The notes under the pieces were generated by a model. The model searched no databases, was not told where the DNA came from, and saw nothing but the letters and a program-made list of their open reading frames with translations. Positions 11,036 to 21,809 of a stretch of DNA of 64,000 nucleotides are shown here, piece after piece (the first letter of the stretch is position 1; each line of letters starts with the position of its first letter). The translations under genes and the position numbers were made by a program. Source of the stretch: Lepas anatifera (taxonomy: Eukaryota > Arthropoda > Thecostraca > Lepadidae). Location of the stretch: positions 1,054,001 to 1,118,000 of the forward strand of contig JAOTON010000333.1 in assembly GCA_034440635.1 (NCBI GenBank). The letters run 5' to 3'.

Positions 11036-11984
11036 TTGCTTTCACTTTTTTCTAAATCAGGAGCTCATATTCCTCACGGACAAATGCTAGCGCTAAAAAT
11101 CTTAATCTGGCACATCAATAAAGACTAGATCACAATTCTCAGAGCATAGCAGGGGAGTATCTATTATTTGCTCAGGGGGAAGGGGGCGTGGATATGGGCT
11201 CGGGGGCACTGCACGGGGCCCCAAGTGCAACGATCACTAATGAAAATAAAAAAACGTCAGCGGTGGCTGATGGGATTGTGGAGTGAATCGGTGTGGTTCA
11301 CGTGACTTTTATTGGCTGTTTTTTACCTACCCTGGTTGTTTCCTTGCCTATCTAGCTAACTAAAGCGTGGTATCCTTTTTACTATTTTGTGACCTGGGGA
11401 CCATCTCTAAGGTGTCCCCAACACGAATTCTTTGGGCAGTCTGAGAAAAGCCATCTAAAAGAAAGAACCCTGAGCAGGCACAACACTGGCGAGCCGACCA
11501 AAAGTGAAACAGAGCTGCTGATGTAAACTGGGGGAGCAATCATTACAATGTATTTCTTACAATATGAACAAGCGGCGCAAAAATCACAGACGTAACTTCA
11601 AAATTTTTCAGCATTAATACGTAGTTCACAGAAATTATTAATCAATTAAATTCAATTAAGTCAATTTATAATTATTGAATCAATTTTTTGGTCTCGGAGA
11701 TTCTCAATTCGTTCTTTGCACCGAATTGTTACGCCAATCTTTGGGTTGCGACTGTCGACAACACTTGGTTTATTTTGCACGCGTGCTGAAGGTATTCTGC
11801 CAGTTGAGTTTCCATCCAGGGGCGCATCCAGGGGGGGCACTTAGCGATAAAACTGTTGTTTGACAGTTTGATGCTTTTTTGGTCAGCTAGGGCATTCTGT
11901 CGCCTTTCCAAGCACCCGGGCAGAGTATGGGCACGTAATCTTTTTCCAGCTATTGCCTCATCGTCGCTCATAATCGTACGGGCG
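11036..11984. other. Unclassified spacer with a hAT-like end
   Basis: CAGGGGCGCATCCAGGGG at 11817 looks like the end of one of the CAGGGGCG-type hAT MITEs, but no partner end was found. A G-rich stretch lies near 11165-11225. No gene was seen. Confidence 0.4.
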
Positions 11985-12895
11985 AAGCTAATCCGGTGCC
12001 CTTGAGCTGATTATGTGCCCTCTAAGCTAATCTGGTGCCCCTTGAGTCAATCTGGTGCCCCCTGAGCGAATTGTGCCTCTTGAATCTATATTATGCTTTG
12101 TGAGCCAGTCTGATGCCTCCGAGCTTGCCTGGTGCCCTATTAACTGTTTTAGTGCCTTTTGAGCTAATCTTGGCCCACTGAACTGATATCATGCCCCCGG
12201 AGTTGATATACTGTCACCTAAGCCAATATGGTGCCTCTTGAGCCGATCAGGTGTCTCCTGAGCTGATTATGGATGTCTCCTTAGATGATCTGGTGCACCC
12301 TGAGCTGATCTAGACCCCCGCTCTGGTCTTTGATTGATCCGGTGCCCCCTAAGCAGATATATTCCTCCCTGAACTGAAATAATGCCCCCATCATTTTGCC
12401 TCCTCAACCCCTCAAATGCCCTCTGAGCTAGTTTGGTGGCCCCTGAGCCACTGTGGTGCTATTTAAGCTGACCTGGGCCGCCTGGGTTGATTACGTGATT
12501 TCCTGAGCCGCTCTAAAGCCCTGAACTGAGCTGGGCCCACAAAGGCTGATAAGGGCCCCCGAGCTGATCTGGGTCCCGAGCTGGTTTGAAACCACTGATC
12601 TGATTCCTTGTCCCCGAAGCTGACCTGGTGCCCTGCGGGCCGATCTGGTGTCCTATTGGTCGACCTGGTGTCCCCTGGGCAGCTCTGGGGCTCCTAGATT
12701 GAATGGGCCCCGGCCTGGTTAGGGATCCCTGAGCTGATTTAGTGCCCCTGACTTGATCTTGCCCCTTGGCCTGACTTGAGGCCCCTGAACTGATCTGGGG
12801 TCCAAGAGCGGATCTGGGTTCTGAGGGTGCCCTGAGCTGGTATGGGTGCTAGGGGTATCCTGAGCTGGTCTGAGCGCTGAACTTGTGAGAGCCCT
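11985..12895 (+). repeat. Degenerate minisatellite, GAGCTGATCTGGTGCCCC type
   Basis: Tandem units of about 20-27 nt follow the consensus CTGAGCTGATCTGGTGCCCC, with heavy substitution and length change between units. A second array of the same unit lies at 45260-46000. Short open frames in it are by-products of the repeat and are not reported as genes. Confidence 0.85.
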
Positions 12896-12965
12896 TTAAC
12901 CCTCGCCCCGTGGGGGTGTTGGAACACCTCCTCGGGTTTTTCTGGCGGTACGAATTTGAGAGAAT
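12896..12965. mobile_element. TTAA family C end fragment
   Basis: TTAACCCTCGCCCCGTGGGG followed by a CCTCGGGTTTTTCTGGCGG stretch is the terminus of the family C elements (compare 25034). The rest of the element is absent or unrecognisable. Confidence 0.6.
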
Positions 12966-13139
12966 TTAGAATTTGGAGGTGAGGGTGAGTAAGTGAGTAA
13001 CGTCAATCTCTCGAAGCAATGGGGAGGCTATTTCAAGTAATGGGTCGCAATATGTTTTTGAACATGCGAGTAAATGTTTTTAGCAACGACAGAGGTCGAG
13101 CCAAAGGTGTTAATTTAGAATATTGAACTCATGGAGTGC

Positions 13140-13480
13140 GTGAAGAAGACTGCCTGCCACCGCCATAGCTGGGGACTAGGGTGCATCAAACGCCCCATGA
13201 TTTTCATTTTTGGATAAATTAGCTTAGCGGCCCGTCACATTTGTTGTTTCAGACATGAAAACCTCAAATCCCAATTTTTGGGAAAATCTATATTGGGCTA
13301 GGGTGCCACCTAGCGGTAAGTTTCAATTTTTGCAAATTTTAATATTCATTGGGTCTCCGTGGAAATTTTATTATCATAAAATAGGACCCAGCAGTGGTCA
13401 ATACTGTTTTCAAGCTCCAATTACCTGTGCAGTCACTTTGGCATTTTGGACGCCAGCTAGGGGTGCCACCTGACGGTAGA
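13140..13480. repeat. Tandem-like repeats with TAGGGTGCCACCTAGCGG
   Basis: Three related segments begin near 13166, 13294 and 13456, each with a form of CTAGGGTGCCACCTAGCGG. Spacing is roughly 130-160 bp. A related 'GGTGCC' context occurs at 16130-16510. Probably decayed subrepeats of a transposon; not otherwise classified. Confidence 0.4.
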
Positions 13481-14244
13481 AAATTGCAACGTTTTGCGTT
13501 TTGGTGGTTTTTATCGAAAATAATTGTTGAACCATCCTGGATTAGAACTTTGTTGTAATTATGAACTACTCCTGTAGGTAAAGTATCTGGTAAAGGCATT
13601 TACAACTTTTGGCAATGAGTGACATTTGGTGGCCGAAATTAATTTCTAAGTTTTAAGAAATTAATGACTAAGAAAAAATGAGTAAGAAGTTTTGGTTGAG
13701 TTCCAACGATAATTTGTGTTGAAATTCCTCTAGTTTCAGATATCACCTTCAAATTTCGACAATATTTAATCTTCCTTTCCTTTTTTCATCAAATCATCAT
13801 TTTCTTCCATACCGTTTATGGTTTTTGGTAGTTCTCACGACCTCCTCTTATTTTAGAAATTCACCGGAGCACGGTGGGCGGCTAGTTGGGATATTTCGGG
13901 AAAGAACCAATCGTTCATCGATTTGAGGTATTATTCCTATTACAATACAAGGCCAGTTATACAATGCTGAGACCAAAACATCTTGATTCATCAATATATG
14001 AAATGCTTGAAGGTTCCAGCGTAAGTACCTTGCATGAAAAGCACCGTTGTGGGCGCTAAGCTCATGTACGATGATTAACGCCAAGAGCCGATGTTTCCAA
14101 ATTAACGCGAAATGTCTTAGATTATTGTAATCATGCTACTTTAGGTTATTGCTTATGTTATTATTGTAATTAACTTACACCGATCTTTCGATTACAAATA
14201 CGGATTTGTAGGACATTCATAGACAGCTCACGGCCTGTTTGATT

Positions 14245-14415
14245 GATTTTTGGGGCTTATCGATGACCAACTGCAGGGTATACGGCGTCGCCTGCTCTTA
14301 CCCTTTGGAGGGGTTTCTGGGGAGCCAGCTTGCTCCTCGTTCAAGTAAGTCACCGGGCCTTGAACCCGGGTCGGCTGCGTGGAAGCCAACTGCGCTAACC
14401 ACTCCACTGCCGCGC
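14245..14415 (-). repeat. SINE family 2
   Basis: On the minus strand the head reads GTGGTTAGCGCAGTTGG (box A) and CGGGTTCAAGGCC (box B), followed by the body with GAACGAGGAGCAAGCTGGC and the tail ending ATAAGCCCCAAAAATCAATC. It is the best preserved head of this family in the window and identifies it as tRNA-derived. Confidence 0.8.
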
Positions 14416-14840
14416 TCACAACTCATGGCCTCGACAAGACGTCATGTTCAGTTGCGCTAGTTTTCACCACTGATAGTCACACTTGACTGTTTTATTTTAC
14501 TATTCACAACCCACTTTCTTGAGCACACAGATTACTCGTGTTTCGGTTTTTGAGCGTAGATCAGGTTGCCTTTTTTTCCAACCGCTTGCAGAATGTTCTG
14601 AGTGTCGTTAGACTACGCTGTCGTTTGAAGTCCGAGGCCATCTTTCCTCCCTTTACGGCGGTATCATTGGGAACATGTATGGCCTGGGCTTTACCCTTGC
14701 TGCCTGGTAGGTAGATGAGTCAGGCCCGTACTGACATCCAGCTCTAGGAACCCGGTGTCTGTTAGGAGTCTGAATTTAGACCACGATTCAGGTTCAGCCA
14801 GGTCTAACAACTTATTCTCTGCTCACTCTCTGCGAACTCT

Positions 14841-15048
14841 GGGGCCGGGGTGGCCTGGTGGCTTTGTTGCCAGTTTCGGATCGGATAGCATGGATTAACG
14901 TGGGTTCATCACGGCGGGAAACCGCCTTCCGTGTCCGATTTGACCCGGTGGAGGGGATCCTTGAACACCCACGCCAATTCTCCCTGTAATTGGGCAAGTG
15001 TGCATGTTGGAGTGGCCCTAATAAAAATAAATAAATAAAATAAAAACA
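14841..15048 (+). repeat. SINE family 3 with A-rich tail
   Basis: A box A-like TGGCCTGGTGGC, a box B-like GGGTTCATCACGG and a terminal run of AATAAA-type repeats (to about 15048) give the layout of a tRNA-derived SINE with a retroposition tail. Only one copy is in the window. Confidence 0.6.
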
Positions 15049-16560
15049 CGGTTTCCCGGACCCACTTTTTCACAACTGAGAGGTGCCTCGGGTATGATCT
15101 TGGCTTCACCACCAGAAAACGTTTTGCAGCTGACTTGCACAGACTGAGATGTCAAGTTGCTGAAAAGAGCAAGGGAACCATCCTAAGGTGAAGTACCGCT
15201 GATGGCTGAAAGCCAGCAGTGCACCGGTGCAACAACTCGTTCACCCAGTCCCCATAACAGGATAAGTGGTGATTAAGATCCGATCATGCCATGGGGAACC
15301 CACTGCGTCCTGGCATATCTGAATTACAGCCATAGACGGAGGTATGAAGGTCCCGAACCGCCAAGCTTTGAATTAGTTCCTGCGTTGGGTTTTTCGCCTG
15401 ACGTTGGGAATGTGGTGCTCGGACGTGCATATCTTCATCGCATAAGGCAGTTTGCTCATCCATCTAGCTCTACGCATTGTCGAAATATACATCTGGATTT
15501 TTGAGCCAGGAAGTAATTCTATTTCTGAACTCCTCGTGGTCATCTGTTTGATTCGGACAGACAGTTGGAAGGAGGTTTTTGAGTTCATCAGGAACGGGCG
15601 ACTTTCTGGTGAAGTTGAGTTTATTTGAAAGATAAACTCAACCGTCTTTCTATTTCGTTATCTTGATAAATAATCAATTTAGAAATATTGTTCTTTTTGG
15701 CCGTTTTTTTCGTGTTTAATGAACGTAAGTAGGTTTTTGTTAGAATCATTGGTTAGGCAAGCAGAATTTTCAATATCGAGTCTGTTGAAAGCACTGACGT
15801 GGACTTTTTCCCGACTTAGTGCCTGTCGCAGACCAGAGCAAGCCTTGTTCAGCCGGTTTTGGATTTGGATGCAGGCGGCTGATCGATGACCTGTGTTCGC
15901 TCTGTTGTGGCAAACACCATGTTCACCACTGCGTCGAACACTCCTGCCGTTCAAGCTCAACCGTCGATTTGTATGGGGAGCCGTATTTTCCATTCGTTGT
16001 CTTACTTACCACGGTGTAGCGTAATTAGTTTCATGTCCGCTCCACTTGTTTCTGTCAATCTGTTCTTAGCCTTGTGTGTACGAGAAGGCATCAAATTACA
16101 GTAAACGGTAGTTTATCACCCAAAATTGGCTGCAAGCAGGACCAGCGTCCTCAAAAATAAAAATGGATGAACAGAAGCCAATGTAAATTTTTAACTTCGG
16201 CCGCCAGGTAGTGCCGTATAAAGAAATCCAAATGCATGAAATCCGTCTCGAGTACCTTGAGGTCGATTCCGCAAAATCTCGTTTCAGCTGGACCAAAATA
16301 CACAATGATTCTGTCCCACATTTAATGAAACAAATTGAAAAACTGTCAAAATTGTTTTTACTGGGCACCCCTAAAAGATGTCTAAATCCATGAAATTGGG
16401 CTGCTGTTTTGGCCGGCGTGTTTGGTCAACAGTCCACTATGATGGACGACTTCTGGCCAATAAGTATTCTAAAATGGTCAAATTGAAACTTTGCGGGTGC
16501 CCCCGCCCCTTTCATTTCAATTTACTTTTGGCCCTGGTGGTGTATTTCAAGTCTACTGGG
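15049..16560. other. Unclassified spacer
   Basis: Open frames up to 104 codons exist on both strands (15679-15993 minus, 15286-15504 plus), but none shows a domain or codon pattern that stands out. A short inverted repeat occurs at 15612-15642 (GTTGAGTTTAT). I see no supportable gene. Confidence 0.35.
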
Positions 16561-17140
16561 GACCTTGAAATTTAATATTTAGAATTTATAATTTTGTTGC
16601 AAGTTAACCGAGTGTCAGCCTTGCTTACATTACTTGAGTTCCTCCATTTAAGCAAGAACGTTCGGTCATCTAGAAACTGCCGCTGAGCACCTGGCCAGGG
16701 TGACGCGGGCTCTTTACCCTGCAACCAGGAGGTGAGGTTACAGCGCCCCTCTCCGGCTGGGCAGCCGCCGCAAAGAGGAAAAGATAAGTATAAGAAAACA
16801 GATGGTTTGTTAGTGAGAGTGACCCTCGCTCCGGTGGGGGTTTGAACACCCCCTCGGGTTTTTCCGGCGTCACGAAACAACGGCGGCGCGAAGCGCCGCT
16901 GTACTTGGTCCACCTTATCTTTGATCAATTTCGAAACTTTCTTCAAAATTTTATTGTTGGGTCATCTCAGGTCAGGTCACCAGTGCAGGTCAAGTGACCT
17001 TACTTTCAAAAATGTTTAAGGTGGCATAAGTAATTCAAACTTATACCACATAATGCACCCACTGAGTGCTACAACATAAATTGCGGAATTTTAATATCGA
17101 TGACCTAAGGTCAGGTACGAATCATGACCTCCCAATTGGA
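16561..17140. mobile_element. TTAA family C fragment
   Basis: From about 16822 the sequence matches family C ends: GACCCTCGCTCCGGTGGGG, a CCCTCGGGTTTTTCC stretch, and the hairpin GGCGGCGC-GAA-GCGCCGC at 16881-16900. Then come the shared interior (ATCTCAGGTCAGGTCACC) and several AGGTCA half-sites. The flanking TTAA and the other end are not evident. Confidence 0.65.
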
Positions 17141-17400
17141 AATGCATGGGGAAAACAGGAATGGGGCAATGACACTTCTAAGCCTATCCACTTCTAAGCC
17201 AGAACAGGCCAGTGTCTGTGGCACTTCTAAGCCTATCATGTTCTAAGTCTAACCTATCATAGCCTATTTTCACCAAGTTTTAAGCACCAATTATTAAAAT
17301 TTTGCAGGGGGGATGTCTATGGCATAAATGCTTGTTATAAGGGGCGGGGCTGCTATCAGTTTTGAGTTATAGTGTATGCCTGTCATCATTGATGTTTTTA
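17141..17400. other. Spacer with short repeats
   Basis: The phrase CACTTCTAAGCCTATC or a variant recurs between 17170 and 17245. No gene or element could be named. Confidence 0.4.
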
Positions 17401-17401
17401 A

Positions 17402-17640
17402 GATAAGCTGCTCTAGCCTAACATCCTTCAAAAGGTGAAGAGCTTGTCAAGCAGCTCGAGATGATCATTGCCGAGTAGGGTTTTGGAACATTTCATCAGT
17501 ACGTGATAGGGGTTTTCCATCGGGCGTCACAGGTGCCACAGGTACCCGCACGCTCATAGGATTTCATTTGGAGTGTCCATTCCTAAGTCTGGTGAGGATG
17601 ACCTCGCCCCGACGACTGTGTTGATTTGAACTGGGCCAGT
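17402..17640 (-). pseudogene. LINE ORF2 C-terminal remnant
   Basis: On the minus strand one frame reads RRGEVILTRLRNGHS, the next CGTCDARW, and the third ENPYHVLMKCSKTLL. Together they reproduce the C-terminal end of Jockey/CR1/R1-type LINE ORF2 proteins: the LTRLRxGH motif followed by a C-x2-C...H-x4-C cluster. Two frame changes within 150 bases show it is dead. No reverse transcriptase core is visible upstream. Confidence 0.6.
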
Positions 17641-17840
17641 AGTCGATGTTAGGCTTATGTATAACAAATGGTCGCTGTGGTTGGTTATCCGATTATTTTG
17701 GATTTGCTTCAGGATGTGGTTCTGGTGGAGAGCCTTGCTATCACCTCTAGGCCGCTTGAGAGGTGCTATCTCTGAGTTCTAGGGACTTTTGTATCCTGTT
17801 TTTCAGGATTATGTGGCTTTATTAAGTCACCACTCGTTCT

Positions 17841-17953
17841 CCGAACATGGAGCAAGCTGGCTCCCGAGAAACACTTCCAACAGGGAAAGAGTTGGCGACG
17901 CCATATGACCCTAGCAGTTGGTACGGCGATAAGCCCCAAAAATTATTATTATT
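17841..17953 (+). repeat. 5'-truncated SINE family 2 with exact target duplication
   Basis: Only the 3' half of the family is present, from GAGCAAGCTGGC through ATAAGCCCCAAAAATTATT. It is bracketed by a perfect 20-bp direct repeat, ATTAAGTCACCACTCGTTCT (17821-17840 and 17954-17973). This is the expected product of LINE-driven target-primed insertion with 5' truncation, and it fixes the true 3' end of the family as an (ATT)n tail. Confidence 0.92.
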
Positions 17954-17973
17954 ATTAAGTCACCACTCGTTCT

Positions 17974-18516
17974 ACAATACAAACAAACCAGTGTGCGATG
18001 GTCGTACAAACTAGTGTGCGGCGATTGTGACGGTCGGAAAAATCCGGTGTGATAAATGTAATTCATCAAGCTAATCAATTAGATATATATTTCTATAACA
18101 TTAAATAAGCTAATTGATTTGTCATAGAAAACAATAATTATACGGCTATAAACTTTTTCCAGAAATTTAATGTACGAGTTATTTGAATGTAAGCTTTTAC
18201 ACCGATAAAAATGAATCAAACTGTCATTTTCATTCAAGAATTATCCAAAAGATTAAGTTCACGAGCGATCACGGCTCATTTTTCTGACTCGAAAAAAGCC
18301 AGGTTTCAGCTTCAAGTGGTCACAACATTTGAATAGGCTGTTCCTATCTTATGGGGACCTGTGGACGAATTGACGTTTGTTGTACAATCTACCCGTCGTC
18401 TTCAACCTTGTTGGTTTTTATACCGGTGACGATATGTCACTGATATGTGAAGATTTGTGCCAACGCTCATTGGCTGGCATTCTGTTGAGTTGTTGTTAGC
18501 TGTTCCTCTCTAGTAG
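17974..18516. other. Unclassified AT-rich spacer
   Basis: No coding frame, repeat family or structured motif was recognised. The right end (CCTCTCTAGTAG near 18506) resembles the dispersed CTACTAGAGAGG motif seen at 10153 and 22595. Confidence 0.35.
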
Positions 18517-18549
18517 GATCTCGTTCGGACTTCCTCCACAAGAAGACAT

Positions 18550-18600
18550 TGGGGGTCGGAGCTTTCGTACCGTATTACAGTGCTTCGTCAGCGATGATAG
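18550..18600 (-). ncRNA. Hammerhead-ribozyme-like motif, PLE 2 left arm
   Basis: On the minus strand the core is CTGACGA (18591-18585), a stem II of ACTG/CGGT closing the loop TAATA, then GAAAGCTC (18566-18559). AGCU would give a minimal, palindromic stem III with cleavage after GCUC. Flanking TCG and CGA can form three base pairs of stem I. One extra A follows CTGACGA. Hammerheads are known in PLE terminal repeats; activity here is inferred. Confidence 0.6.
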
Positions 18601-19280
18601 TTCGGAATATAAGGGGGATAAAAAGACACAAGAGAACACACAGTACAAAAGTTGAGTTCAGAAAAACATGCGACATCAATAATCTACACGTGACAGCAAT
18701 AAATCATTGACTTCCTAGAGCGACCTAAGAAATTATCAATACATTAAAAGGTAAAGTTTTAAAAAACGCATCTTTAACATGGAAACGCTAGAGTACTAGG
18801 TTTAGCAAGAGAGGGAGGGGGTTTAAGACAGCTACAATAAAACACGCAATACTCGCAATACTCACTTATTAATTATATAAAAGAGGGCGAAGCTATAAAA
18901 AGGGGATATAAAACAGGAGTAGAGAGAAGGTGGGGGAGGTAAAATGTTACAATAAAAACACACAATATTTACTTTTTATGGTAAGACAATTCAAAAGCTA
19001 TAAAATACCTATTATCGATTCCATATAATGCAAACTTTCGCTTATTTATGATACAAAAAAGGAAATACTATAAAATACATATTATCTAATCAAATATAAA
19101 AGACAGTATTATGCAAACATTGTCAAAATATAAATCAGTAAAGACTACGATACATGATGTAAAATGCAATGAAAACATTAAAAAAACACTATGATCGAAC
19201 ATTCACATTACACAAGATCAAGAGGAGCTTCCATCCTAGGAACAGGCCCGACGAATTATAGGAAGCCATCTATCGTTTAA

Positions 19281-20117
19281 CACGCGCATTAACGGGGGTC
19301 TGAGCCACCTTCGCATTGACGGGGGCGGGTACCCGCCCCCCTAAGATCTCGAGAACCACGGTAGGTAGCGAAAAACGGTAAACGGCGTTGGGCTGCCCAT
19401 CCACTTCTCCGTCGAAAACATTTGAACCATTTTTTTGTCAGGTCACATTTAAGGTCACGAGAGGTCAAAACATGCCCGTCATAGGGATAACATGTAAATT
19501 CAGTTTTCGGCTATTACATCTGAACAAGTAAAGATAGAGCAAAACGACTTGAACTGTATGAATCCTCTTAGCAAGCCGAATCGAATGCTATATAATTTGA
19601 CCTTGCTAGGTCAAATCAAGGATTTGACCTCACCTGAGGTCAGGTCAGGGTCAAATTATATAAAATGCATATCATTAGAACCGCAAAGCCCAGGCAAGTC
19701 TAATGCAGCTAAAATAAATGCTCTATCACCATCCGTTACTGAGTTATTCCGTAAAAACCATTTTTCCCATGTATTTCCAATGGAGAGGTCATGCCTCGTA
19801 CCTGACCTTAGGTCATCGATATCAAAAATACCGGAACACATTTTAGAGAACTCGGTGGGGCTATTATGTGATATAAGTTTCAATCGGATAAGTTCACCCT
19901 GCTCCGACTTATGCTATCTTAAACTTTTTTTGAGGTCGGGACACTTGACCTGTACTGGTGACCTGACCTGAGATGACCTAACCTTAAAATTTTCACAGAA
20001 GTTGTAAAAATGATGAAGGCAAAGGTATATCAAGTAACGGCGGCGCTACGCGCCGCGTTTTTCTACTGCCTCCGAAAAACCCGGGGGGGCGGGTACCGCC
20101 CTCCGTCAATGCTCGTG
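19281..20117. mobile_element. TTAA family A element, 837 bp
   Basis: It starts CACGCGCATTAACGGGGG right after TTAA (19277-19280) and ends at GCTCGTG; the right target copy has decayed to ATAG. The matching place in the opposite PLE 2 arm (21092-21095) is an uninterrupted TTAA, which proves insertion into TTAA. The interior is rich in AGGTCA/TGACCT. Near the right end is the GC hairpin GGCGGCGC-TAC-GCGCCG. No transposase is encoded; frames such as 19549-19971 are chance. Confidence 0.9.
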
Positions 20118-20298
20118 ATAGAGAGAGCCTGAGTTCCTATTTACACTGGCATTAGGAGAGACGAGCAGAGTTTGTCGAAGTCCACTAGTTTGGATGTAGG
20201 CCGATTCCATAAGCAAACGCATCTGGTGGTGGGCTGCGTGGTTTAGTATCTTGACTTGCGAGAAGTGCACTGCCGGTGCTCACTGAAGGCTGACGCCT

Positions 20299-20755
20299 TC
20301 AGTTTGGAGGGCACTTGTCCTCTCGATCTGTTGCGGTGCTCTTGAATCCGTGACTGTCTTCTCGATCAGTTTCACCGATGTAAATGACGCTCCCTCCTAC
20401 TTTGCACGAACACTCTATAAGGTATATACGTTGTTTTCTGTGATGTGAGCAGCTGGTGCTTAGCCTTGCTGCACACCAAGATCCTACGGTTCGCAGTGGT
20501 TTGGACACCAGTTCTATGCCGATCTTGTTGGTTTTTTGAGTTGGTGAAGTCGTGTCCTGCAAACGGCACAGAGAGGCGGGTGGAAGGCTTGCTGGTGTCG
20601 TCAGGGTTGAGAGGCGCGGAAGAGCACGAGCCTTGAGTATGATTTTTTCTTATTTTTATCACCGAGTCTATGAATTCCCGGGGATAGCCATGTTGGCAGA
20701 ACTTCTTGCTTATAAATTCTAGTTCCTTGTTGACGCACTGTTCCTGGAGCAACAT
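20299..20755 (-). pseudogene. PLE 2 GIY-YIG endonuclease, broken
   Basis: The minus-strand frame contains QRIYLIECSCKVGGSVIYIGETDRED: the 'IYLI' and 'YIG' strands and the following R of the GIY-YIG nuclease, with the C-x-C of the PLE-type zinc site. Farther on, in another frame, HHQMRLLMESAYIQT supplies the helix with the catalytic glutamate. Upstream (20755-20563) is the linker after the reverse transcriptase. At least one frameshift separates the parts. In PLEs this enzyme nicks target DNA for reverse transcription. It differs clearly from the PLE 1 enzyme, so it belongs to another lineage. Confidence 0.75.
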
Positions 20756-20939
20756 ATTGGCTCGAATACAGTCTGATCTGATGGCGGATCTCTGGTATCG
20801 CTTTTACGTGTAAGATTGGAATGCGGGCACTTGGTTTGTGGACAAGCTTTGTGGTACACTGATGTTACGAATATCTTATCTGCTCGTTATTAGTATGTCC
20901 AAATACGGAAATGCGCGGTTTTCTTCAAATTTTTAAAGG
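20756..20939. other. Loop of the PLE 2 inverted repeat
   Basis: This piece has no counterpart in the arms. It should correspond to the PLE 2 region between reverse transcriptase and endonuclease, but I could not read a convincing frame. Confidence 0.35.
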
Positions 20940-21703
20940 CTCCAGCCTTCTCGCAAGTCAGATACTGAATACGCAGCCCACCACCAGATGCGTTTGCTTA
21001 TGGAATCGGCCTACATCCAAACTCGTGGACGTAACAAACTCTGCTCGTCTCTCGTAATGATGCCAGTGTAAATAGGAAATCAGGATCTCTCTTAAACGAT
21101 AGATGGCTTCCTATAATTCGTCGGGCCTGTTCATAGGATGGAAGCTCCTCTTGATCTTGTGTAATGTGAATGTTCGATCATAGTGTTTTTTAATGTTTTT
21201 TGATTTTTACGTCATGTATCGTAGTCTTTACTGATTTATATTTTGACAATGTTTGATAATACTGTCTTTTATATTTGATTAGATAATATGTATTTTATAG
21301 TGTTCTTTTTCGTATCATAAATAAGCGAGTTTGCATTATATGGAATCGATAATAGGTTTTTATGCTTTTGATTTTCTTACCACAATAAGTGTTTGTGTGT
21401 TTTTTTGTACATTCTCCCCCTCCCACTCCTCTCCTCTTTTTTATCTTTTATAGATTCCTCTTTTTACAATTATAGTGGTATTGCGACTTTGGTTTTTTTG
21501 TAGTGTCTTAACCCCTCCCTCTCTTGAAACCTAGTACTCTGTTTCCTGTTAAAGATGCGTTTTTTAAAACTTCACCTTTAATGTATTGATAATTTCTTAG
21601 GTCGTTCTGGGTCATGGTTTGTGCTGTCCGTGTGATTATTGTGTGCATGTTTTAAACTCACTTTTGTTCTGTGTTTTTGTGTCTTTTTCCCCTTTATTCC
21701 GAA

Positions 21704-21750
21704 CGATCATCGCTGACGAAGCACTGTAATACAGTACGCTCCACCCTAAT
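21704..21750 (+). ncRNA. Hammerhead-like motif, PLE 2 right arm, inactivated
   Basis: CTGACGA (21713-21719) and a perfect ACTG/CAGT stem II with loop TAATA are present, but the GAAA that must follow is deleted: the sequence passes directly from CAGTAC to GCTCC. With that core segment gone it should not cleave. Confidence 0.55.
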
Positions 21751-21809
21751 ATCTTCTTGTGGAGGAGTCCGAACGAGATCCTACGAAATCGACTCCCGGT
21801 TGGATTTAA

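Larger units (their letters stand above)
18517..21790 (-). mobile_element. Penelope-like element 2, fragment in an inverted repeat
   Basis: The left arm (18517-19276 plus 20118-20250) and right arm (20940-21790) are reverse complements over more than 800 bp. Both carry the end of a PLE open frame and its 3' untranslated region. The left arm continues into the GIY-YIG endonuclease region on the minus strand (20299-20755); the right arm keeps only the last residues of that domain on the plus strand (about 20967-21071). The left arm holds a TTAA family A insertion. This head-side inverted repeat is also seen in PLE 1. The reverse transcriptase is missing. Confidence 0.8.

Noticed and set aside
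11985..12895. CRISPR-like array or repeat protein
   Set aside because: Units are degenerate and contiguous without unique spacers, and the context is eukaryotic. Frames through it are accidental.
19549..19971. 140-codon frame inside TTAA family A
   Set aside because: It lies in non-coding element DNA made of TGACCT repeats, and is not open in the other complete copies (29414, 62514).
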